Below are positions 57,046 through 64,000 of a stretch of DNA of 64,000 nucleotides, in pieces. The first letter of the stretch is position 1; each line of letters begins with the position of its first letter. This stretch comes from Hyperoodon ampullatus. Taxonomy: Eukaryota; Chordata; Mammalia; Artiodactyla; Ziphiidae. The stretch lies in NCBI GenBank assembly GCA_949752795.1, contig OX457061.1:9173239-9237238 (forward strand). Reading direction: 5' to 3'. The notes beneath the pieces are model-generated. The model saw only the letters and a list, made by a program, of their open reading frames with translations. It did no database searches and was not told where the DNA came from. A program made the translations under genes and the position numbers.

Positions 57046-57339
57046 TGCGGCCCTGCTGGAGGCCTCAGCCCGCCCTTGACGAGCTCCCCAGCCTGGTGTC
57101 CGGCCGCTTTTCCCTCCGCCCTCGCTGGGTTGACCCTTCCGTTCATGACTTATGTCACTCAGTCTCAGTGTGGGAACCACACTCCCAGCTTGGGCTCCAG
57201 ACCTCAGCCTTGGTCTTCTCCACAGGGACCTCCTTGTCTCCAGTCAAGGAGACAAGTCAGCCCCTGTGACTTGAACTCCTGAATCGCCAGCGCTCTTCAA
57301 CTGCCCCATTTTGAGATAACAGCCCTTCCTTGACCTTGA

Positions 57340-58735
57340 GGCTCCTGCTAGCTACCACCGTCTATCTCGTTTTCCATCTCCTGCCAAGCTTTTAAAAGCC
57401 CAGTGTATGGCCCCCCATATGCCCGCCTCCTCACCCCCACCCACCCCTCAGCTCTTTGCACTCTGCTCCCAAGTCTCCCCTGAAATGGCTCTGGGTGAGG
57501 CCACCTCTGACCCCTGGGTCATCTCGTCCACTTGTCCAGCTTCTGGGCTTCATCTTACCTCCTCCTTACCCTCTCTCTCCTCTGGTTCACCACCTTCTGG
57601 CTGCTTCTTCTCCAGCTACTTCTTGGCAACTCTTCCTTTGCCCCCTGTCCTGAATGTTGGTGCACCCACAGCTCTTCTTGCATGGACCACCCTCCCTGGG
57701 GGAACTCAGCCACCGCGACCACAGGGGTGAAGTCCAAACCTGCACCCCAGCTCCGGCTTCTCTCCTGACCCACAGAGCCAACCGCCTCCTGGTGTCCTGG
57801 TGTCTTCGCTGGGACACCCTTCTGGCCCCGCAGACTCAGCACATCCGCATCGGAACACCTAATGAGACTTCCTCTTGGGCTGCCCATCTCGGGGACATCG
57901 CCGTCAGCCTCCAACCAGGCGTGAGCATGCTGTAGACTCCTCCCTCTTCTCCTCTGTGCTTCACTCCTGCTCCGAGTGGGGCACCAGGTCCTATCACTTC
58001 TACCTTCTGTACATCCTCTGTTCCCCCTCCTCCGCATCCCCCGGCCCACCGCCCTCGTGCAGGCCACCATGTTCTCTTGCCTTCTCGCTGGCCTCCCATC
58101 TCCAGCCCTGCTCGTCTAAACTCTTCTCCCTACTGTACAGAGAGCCACCTCTCTCAAAGGCAAATTTGATCGTTATGTCCCTTCAGTGGTTCCCCGTTGT
58201 TCTTGCAATAAAACCCACCTCAGTAAAACCCACCATGGCCCCCGCCAGCCTCTCTGTCCTACTTTCTTGTTGGGGCATCTTGGGTCAGCCCACGACCCTC
58301 TCTTGCCAGTCTCCCAAGCTCAGTATCAGCACGAACTGCGTGCAGATCCCCATCACTGGGGGCTTTGCTGCCTCCATGCTTTTATATGCGCCGTTCCTTC
58401 TGTCTTGAACACCCTTCCTCTCTGATCCTCCAGGCAAACTACTGTTCCTTTTCAAGTCTTGGCTCAGATGCCACCTGCCTTTGACTCCCCTGGAAGTCTC
58501 AGGTGCCCCTTCTCCTATGGTCCTACTGGAGCTTATACAGGCACCATGAAAGTGAGTATTTGTTGTATTGTAAGAGTCTTGTTACCTCTGTCCGGCTCCC
58601 TCACCCCCACCCCCACTGGATGGGGAGTTTCCTGAGGGTTGGGCTCAGGTAAACTTTAACTCTGGGCCTCTAGTGCTCAGCCTAGGGTCCAGCATGGAGA
58701 CGGAGCTCAACGCGTATTTATTGGATTGCCTCCAA
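57340..58735 (+). repeat. Long L2 LINE relic, sense, about 1.4 kb
   Basis: Follows L2 through its 3' coding end and tail: 'cttctccagctacttcttggcaactcttcc…ctgaatgttggtgcacccacagctc', 'ggcaaatttgatcgttatgtcccttcagtggttccc', 'ttctgtcttgaacacccttcc', 'ttggctcagatgccacctgcc', 'gcctagggtccagcatggagacggagctcaacgcgtatttattggattgcc'. Frames of up to 177 codons are broken remnants or chance. Confidence 0.75.
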
Positions 58736-58737
58736 TT

Positions 58738-58795
58738 CAGAAAAGGAAAGAAAAGAAGAGAAAAGAAAAAAGGAAAGAAAAGAAAAAGAAAAAGT
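58738..58795 (+). repeat. Purine-rich (GAAAA)n low-complexity run
   Basis: 'aaaggaaagaaaagaagagaaaag…aaagaaaaagaaaaag' directly at the L2 3' end. Confidence 0.9.
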
Positions 58796-58989
58796 CGACT
58801 GGAAGTTTGGAAGGTTACCTGGGTGGGGCTTGGAGGACCAATAGCCAAAGGCTAGTGAATTGGGGTTTCCAGCCTGAGTCAAACCTGGGGGGGTCTCTTG
58901 GGCTGTGTAATCCAACATCCCCCCAACACACATCTCAGGGTGTGGCGAGTCCTGCAAACTCTGGGGCTAGAACTGGGCTTCCAGCTTCC

Positions 58990-59210
58990 TGGATGAGACC
59001 TGCCCCGGCTCTTGGAGCCAAACACATGTGACTTTAAACTTCCGTCCATCTTCCCAGCTGTGTGACCTTGGGCAAGTCCCTTCACCTCCTCCAAACCTGT
59101 CCCCCCTCTTGCAGCTCGATGGTAATCTCCACAGGGCTGCATGGATTCAATGAGGTGATCTCAGTAGGGCAGCTAAGCTAGTGCCGGACCTAGTGGGTGC
59201 TCAGGGAATG
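58990..59210 (+). repeat. MIR SINE, sense
   Basis: 'agctgtgtgaccttgggcaagtcccttcacctcctccaaacctg…ggattcaatgaggtgatctcag…ccggacctagtgggtgctcaggg' is MIR. Confidence 0.85.
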
Positions 59211-59289
59211 TTTTCTCACGTGGTCATGCAGACTTGGGGGCCTCCCTGGTGACACTGCCACCCCCTACCCCCTGGGGAGACCTGGCCTG

Positions 59290-59465
59290 ACAGAGGGTAA
59301 CGATCAGTAATGTGCCAGGCACCGTGCTTGGTGCCCTACTGCATTATCCCATACCATCCTCTCCATTTACCAATGAGGAACCTCAGGTTCAGAGAGGTCA
59401 GGCTACTTGCCCAAGGTCACACAGCCAGTGAGTGACACCGGGATTTGAAATCAGGATGACTTCTT
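59290..59465 (-). repeat. MIR SINE, antisense
   Basis: 'gtgccaggcaccgtgcttgg…ccatttaccaatgaggaacctcaggttcagagaggtcaggctacttgcccaaggtcacacagccagtgagtg' is MIR. Confidence 0.88.
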
Positions 59466-59599
59466 AATGGCTGATCTGGTCTGTGTGTCCCGCCAGGCCA
59501 GGCTCGCCCAGACGGCTCCTGGTCCTGGACAGGCCCAGGTTCCCTTGAAGCTCTCCCAGCCAGGCAGGCTCTTCCCATTCCCCCCGCCTCCCCTCTGCC

Positions 59600-59830
59600 C
59601 ACCACTAGATCTGTTTAAACTAGCTGAGCAGGGTGAGGTGGGGAGGCCGCGGAGAAGGTACAGAGATGTTTGTTTTCCTTGGGGGTTTATATCAACATTG
59701 GTCTTGACATTTCGCCTGTTATTATGTGTGGTTCTTTAGAGGGTGAAATAATATTTTCTTTTGCTTGAGAAAAGGACAAAGTTCAGACAGAGCTCTTGGC
59801 CCCAAATGGATTTTCCTCCTTCTCTGCTTT
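59600..59830. promoter_or_regulatory. Candidate distal conserved element about 28 kb upstream
   Basis: Repeat-free: 'ctagatctgtttaaactagctgagc', 'gatgtttgttttccttgggg', 'gtttatatcaacattggtcttgac', 'gcctgttattatgtgtgg', 'gggtgaaataatattttcttttgc'. It stands out by its AT-rich unique texture. Role unproven. 59830-60380 has nothing recognised. Confidence 0.35.
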
Positions 59831-60384
59831 CCATGTGCCATAGCTACTCCGAGTTCCTTGGAGCCATCGCTGCAGGCAGACATCCTCCCTGGCCGCAGGT
59901 ATCCTCAGCAAGCTGTGCATGCGCCCGGGTGCTGCAGACTCGCTCTGTGCTGTAACTACCGTCCGTTTGCTGGGGATGCAGTGTGTGGGCTGCACCTGGT
60001 GTTGCCCCCATGTGCACACGTGTGTGCCACGGGCTCTGTCTGCATCCTCCAAATTTGTTCTCCTTTCCTTAGACACACGTGGCGAGCTGCATTGGTACAC
60101 ACACCATGCTGTGTGCCGTCACCACCTTGGACATACCCCAGGGTTGGTGCACACAGGTGGCACTCATGGTGTACACTGCGGACTGTTGGTGACTCCCAGA
60201 CATGACTGGGTGTCTGGAGATACAGACGTTCTCCTCGATGTGAGGAGAAAACCCCCAAGCTCCAGACTCAGCCTGGGCGCTGAGTTGTATGTGGGTCCCC
60301 TCAGGGGGTGGAGGCCTCTGTGTGCTCTGGATCTGTTCCCTTCAGGTAATGATGAGCCCAGCCACCGGATGGCCATAACCCCGG

Positions 60385-60855
60385 ATTAGCTTGCTAGGGC
60401 TGCTGTAAAACAGAACCACAAACTGGGGGGCTTAAAATATCCAAAATTTATTCTCTCACAGTTTCCGGAAGCCCAAGGTCTGAAATCACGGTGTCTGCAC
60501 AGTTGGTTCCTTCTACAGCCCTGGGAAGCATCTGTTCCAGCCTCTCTCCCGGCGTGTGGGCTGGTCATGATTCTTGGTGTTCCTTGGCTTGTAGCTGTAT
60601 CACTCTGATCTCAGCCTCTGTCTCCACATGGCCTTCTCCCCGTGGGGGTCTCCTCGGTGTGCGTCTGAATGTCCCCCTCCTTTCTCTTATAAAGACACTA
60701 GTCATTGGATTTTGGTCCCACCCTAATTCAGTGTGACCTCATCTTAGCTTAACTAATTACATCTGCAAAGACCTTATTTCCAAATAAATTCACAGGCTGA
60801 GATTCCAGTTGGACATGAATTGGTGGGGGGGAACTATTCAACCTAGCACAGCCCC
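60385..60855 (+). repeat. Mammalian interspersed repeat, family not assigned (second copy)
   Basis: 'gctagggctgctgtaaaacagaaccacaaactggggggcttaaaa…attctctcacagtttccggaagccc…cttggtgttccttggcttgtagc…catcttagcttaactaattacatctgcaaagaccttatttccaaataa' is well preserved end to end and related to 53.55-53.90 kb. Confidence 0.7.
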
Positions 60856-60864
60856 CATTCCTTG

Positions 60865-61065
60865 AGCTCTTTTTGCAAAGAACTGAGTTAAACCCTATTA
60901 TACATTATCTCACTTAATCCTCCTGCAACCTACAGAGATGGGCGTGGTCTTCCCCATTTTATAGTCGAGGCAGCTGAGGCTCGGAAGGGGAACTTCACTT
61001 GCCCAAGGATACACAGCCAGTCAGAGGGGGTCCAGGCTTCAGCCCCAGGTCTGCTGGGGCCACGC
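60865..61065 (-). repeat. MIR SINE, antisense
   Basis: 'tacattatctcacttaatcctcctgcaacc…cccattttatagtcgaggcagctgaggctcggaagg…acttgcccaaggatacacagccagtcagag' is MIR. Confidence 0.85.
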
Positions 61066-61111
61066 TGCCCTGTGCAGCAGGGACAGTTCCATACACACCC
61101 TGCATCCTCAA

Positions 61112-61335
61112 CTCAGGGTTTCTCAACCAAGCTCTACGGACATTTGGGACTGATTCATTCTTCATGTGAAGGGCTGTCCTTGCTCTGGAGGATTAAACAT
61201 ACTGGCTTCTACCCACTAGATGCCAGTAGCACCCTCCTTCCAGCTGTGACCACCCAAAATGCCCCCTGACATTGCCAAACGTGCCCTGGAAGGGTGGTTA
61301 ATTTTGCCCTTGGTAGAGAAACCCTGCTGTAGACC
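61112..61335 (+). mobile_element. MER5A-like hAT-Charlie DNA transposon relic
   Basis: Starts 'cagggtttctcaacc' and ends 'ggtagagaaaccctgctg', matching terminal inverted repeats. The core 'acccactagatgccagtagcaccctccttccagctgtgaccaccc' and 'gacattgccaaacgtgccctgg' is characteristic. Non-autonomous. Confidence 0.8.
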
Positions 61336-61339
61336 CTGC

Positions 61340-61940
61340 ATCCTCTGGTGAGGATGTGCTTGCTCTGTGTGAGTGGATCGGGACTTGCCTCTTAGGTCTG
61401 ACAATGAGGTTCAGGGTCCTAGGTGGGAAGAATAATGAAGACAGTGCCTATGTCAGGGGCTCCTGCACGCGGTGTCTTGCTTCGTCTCCACCCCAACCCC
61501 TGAGGAAGCCCCCCCGGGAGGCTGGTGAAATCAGGGATGCTCAGTTCTTTTAGTACCTTTGCCATTTTGCAAAAGGAAGTCCATGTCATCAGCTCTCCCA
61601 GGCTGCTCTCTGAGGCATTGGCGATACTTCCTAATATCCCAGTTGACTTAGAAGCTCAAGGCCATCAAGGCTCCAGGGGAGGATTATCTGTCCCCGAAAC
61701 TGTTCCAAATGCTCTCTGACTGGTGGATTTCAATACTTGCTTCTTTGTTGACTTTTATCACCTTCAAGGGCAAGGTCCTCTCTGGGTGGATCCAGAAGGT
61801 AACATCCTATTTTTCAGAAGAGCAGCGTCTTCTCTCCCCAGGATGAAGACCTATCAGCTTACCAGGTATTCTGTTCTAAATATGCCTGACCCAGCTGATG
61901 CATGCGGAGTCCTGGCTTTTCAGTCTAATGTGCTCAAAGA
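61340..61940. other. Intergenic stretch, nothing recognised
   Basis: Unique sequence without a clear repeat, gene or enhancer-like texture. At 61690-61735 it gains 'gactggtggatttcaatacttgc'; not assigned. Confidence 0.4.
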
Positions 61941-61954
61941 GAAGCAGTCAGACT

Positions 61955-62400
61955 TGCTCGGGGTCATTTCTTTCAACCAAGCACCAAGTATGCACCAGGC
62001 CCAGTTTCAGGTGTTGGAGAGGGAACCCCATGGAGCCTGCAGTCTAGCTGGGCAGAGAGGAAAACACAAGTCAAACAAACAAACACAGTCGTCAGAGCAT
62101 AAAAGATGCTGAGACGGGGGAACCAGGGGCTGGGAACGGGCCGCCAGGGAGGGACTCTGTCTTAGTCTGGGCTCCCCAGAAAGCAGGGCCTGAGACAAGG
62201 CATCCGTGCAAGTACTTTATGGGGAGCGCGATCCCAGGGAGGATTGAGGGATGCAGAATGAATCGGGGAGGAGGGAGAGTCAGTGTGAGGGCCTGTCATC
62301 AAGCTGGCCTGTGCTATCTGGGGACAGTGTCTGCTCAAATCCATAGGACAAGTGGCAAGATGGGGGAAGGGGTTGTCCACCACACCAGTCCCCCATTGCT
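61955..62400. repeat. Old interspersed repeat fragments, families not assigned
   Basis: 61965-62095 is L2/L3-like ('accaagtatgcaccaggcccagtttcaggtgttggagagggaacc…gtcaaacaaacaaacac'). 62160-62400 ('gggctccccagaaagcagggcctgagacaagg…gtactttatggggagc') is another familiar but unnamed repeat. Confidence 0.45.
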
Positions 62401-62959
62401 CAAAGGTTTATCCCATTTGCTGGTCACTGGTTTGCCCCACTGGGCATTATCTCTTCCTGAACGGTTGGGTTGCAAATGTGTGGGCTCCAAGTGGGTTTCC
62501 ACCATGCAATGTGCAGGGAGAAACCCCAAGGCAGGGGGTGAGCTGAGGGTCGCCCAGCCTGAGTGAGGCATTGTCCTACTGCCCCTATGCATACGAAGTG
62601 TTCAACGGTGTCCAGACAGCATGTCCAAGGAGGTGACATTTGAGCTGGGACCTGAGATGAGAATGAACCAGCCTTGTGCCTGACCCTCTGAGCCACCTGT
62701 GAGGAAACCTTCCAGAAAGAACGTGTGGTTGTGGCTTTTATGGGTTGTGTCTTGACCTTTGGGGAGACCTTGGGCCAAGCCTCATAAGCCTAGCTGGCTT
62801 TCTAATGCCTACGCAGAACCAACTCTGGGTCCGGCAGAGTTAGCGCCAGTAGGGAGTGCCTCCTGGGAAGTTAGAAAAGATGTCCGGTGGCATAAACCAG
62901 GGGTTGGAACCTTCGTGTTTGATGATAATTGTTGATACTTTGGTTGCTCTGGAGCAGTT

Positions 62960-63272
62960 TTGCAGGGCTGTCCGGTCGAATACATAAAATATATGCAATT
63001 AAAAATTTTCTAGGAGTCATATTAAAATAGAAACAGGTGAAATTAATTTCAATAAAGTATTATTTAATCCAAGATATCCAAAATGTTATTATTTCAACAT
63101 ATAGTCGATATAAAAATAAATGAGATAGTTTATATTATTTCATTCGTATATGTGTTCACAACCTGGTGTGTATTTTATACTAGCTGCCGGTGTCATTGGT
63201 ACTGGCTGGACTTCAAGTGCTCAGTGGCTACATGGGGCTACGGGCTAGTGTTGGACAGCACAGCTCTAGAGG
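62960..63272 (+). mobile_element. hAT-type non-autonomous DNA transposon relic
   Basis: Left end 'gagcagttttgcagggctgtccgg' and right end 'gttggacagcacagctctag' form diverged inverted repeats. Internal 'gaaacaggtgaaattaatttcaataaagtattatttaatccaagatatccaaaatgttattatttcaaca' is characteristic of an AT-rich Charlie-type MER element. Exact name not certain. Confidence 0.7.
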
Positions 63273-63384
63273 TTAGAAATATATTTTTTTGTGTGTTTTC
63301 AGATGATGTGTTTCCATTATCACAAACTGGAGGACTTTTAGTGGACAACTGGCCCATCGGAAATCACTGGCCCAGGAGTCAACA

Positions 63385-63480
63385 GCCGAGGTTAAGGTTA
63401 GGATAAAGATTAAACAAGATAATTCATGTAAAGTGCTTAGCGGAATGACTGGCGAGGAATATGTACCTGATAAACTTTAA
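63385..63480 (+). repeat. MIR SINE 3' fragment
   Basis: 'gataaagattaaacaagataattcatgtaaagtgcttagcggaatgactgg…gataaactttaacc'. 63480-64000 shows only a doubtful antisense MIR (63580-63670) and nothing else recognised. Confidence 0.6.
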
Positions 63481-64000
63481 CCGAGATAAAGTTATTTACA
63501 AAAGTGAATTTGGGTTTGCTCTAATGCACAGAAAGAGGAGGATTAAAACCTCCCGGTTCAATGTCACTGAGCAGAGATTTTTATCCCAGAGATATTTCAG
63601 ACTGGGCTGCCCAGGGTCGTCCACTGGGAAATAGAGGGTGGATTCAAACTTGGGCCTGATTCCAGGTTGTGGACATTGCGCCATTTGCCCTGATGTCAGA
63701 GACTGCAGGCAGACCACCGTCACTGGCCTGATGGGTCCCAGGACTCTCAAAGCACTCAGAGCCCACCTCCTTGGTTCCTCCCTACCCCCATGCCTACCTG
63801 CGGGCTCTGCCCACCTGGCCCAGCCTCTGCTTTGCACCACTCACTCCTGCCCCTCTGGGTGGTCAGATCCCAAGCCCTGCAGTGCCAGGAGCTGCTCTCC
63901 CTGTGCCTGTGCTGGGGGGGAGGGGGTGACAGCCCCTCTGCCCTGATGCACCGCCCGAGTTGCCCAAGCTGCCCGCACTCAGTGGCATTTCTGCAACCAC

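Noticed and set aside
57340..58735. Overlapping 107-177-codon frames with Ser/Pro/Leu-rich sequence
   Set aside because: The DNA follows an L2 LINE relic; the frames are broken remnants or chance.
38455..64000. Search for the neighbouring upstream gene (MVB12B in human)
   Set aside because: No frame or exon-like segment in this interval resembles a known protein; in human the gap is much larger than the roughly 32 kb available here.

Overview
This is vertebrate nuclear DNA, almost certainly from a cetacean. The interspersed repeats are tRNA-derived SINEs of the CHR type (cetacean/hippo/ruminant lineage), cetartiodactyl-type LINE-1 3' ends, and many old MIR, L2, L1M and hAT-Charlie fragments. 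I saw no Alu, B1/B2, PRE-1 or Bov-B. Several CHR copies still have exact target-site duplications, so they are fairly young. Assigning a whale or dolphin rather than another cetartiodactyl is an inference from repeat type.

The only protein-coding sequence I can support is the 5' end of LMX1B on the minus strand. LMX1B is a LIM-homeodomain transcription factor of dorsal limb, kidney podocyte, eye and hindbrain/midbrain neuron development. Exon 1 (31446-31584) and exon 2 (30417-30603) are intact and encode residues 1-109, including all eight zinc ligands of the first LIM domain. Splice sites are canonical and the reading phase is consistent. Exons 3 onward (second LIM domain, homeodomain) would lie beyond base 1.

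Layout. 1-30416 is partial intron 2: old repeats, two CHR SINEs, simple repeats, internal CpG-rich blocks (about 19.4-20.6 and 21.5-22.4 kb), and several AT-rich, repeat-free, homeodomain-motif-bearing stretches that look like conserved non-coding elements (5.4-6.0, 6.5-6.9, 17.0-17.8, 21.2-21.5, 24.3-24.7 and 26.8-28.4 kb). 30417-32181 holds exons 1-2, the short intron 1 and the 5' leader, inside a CpG island of about 30.2-33.65 kb. 33.66-34.16 kb is an odd, strand-asymmetric T/G-rich block. 34.2-38.4 kb is unique upstream sequence with three enhancer-like stretches at 37.2-37.8 kb. 38.4-64 kb is repeat-rich 5' intergenic DNA: an old L1M broken by three later insertions, a composite of two SINEs inside one target-site duplication, an LTR splitting a MIR, a small L1 ORF2 scrap with direct repeats, a long L2 and two hAT-type elements. 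No second gene is visible upstream.

There is no operon, CRISPR array or prokaryotic system. The parts worth follow-up are regulatory and structural: a 199-codon open frame fused in frame upstream of the LMX1B start, the enhancer-like clusters, the intragenic CpG islands and the nested retroelements. Repeat family names, and the match to LMX1B, come from recognition of sequence, not from a search.
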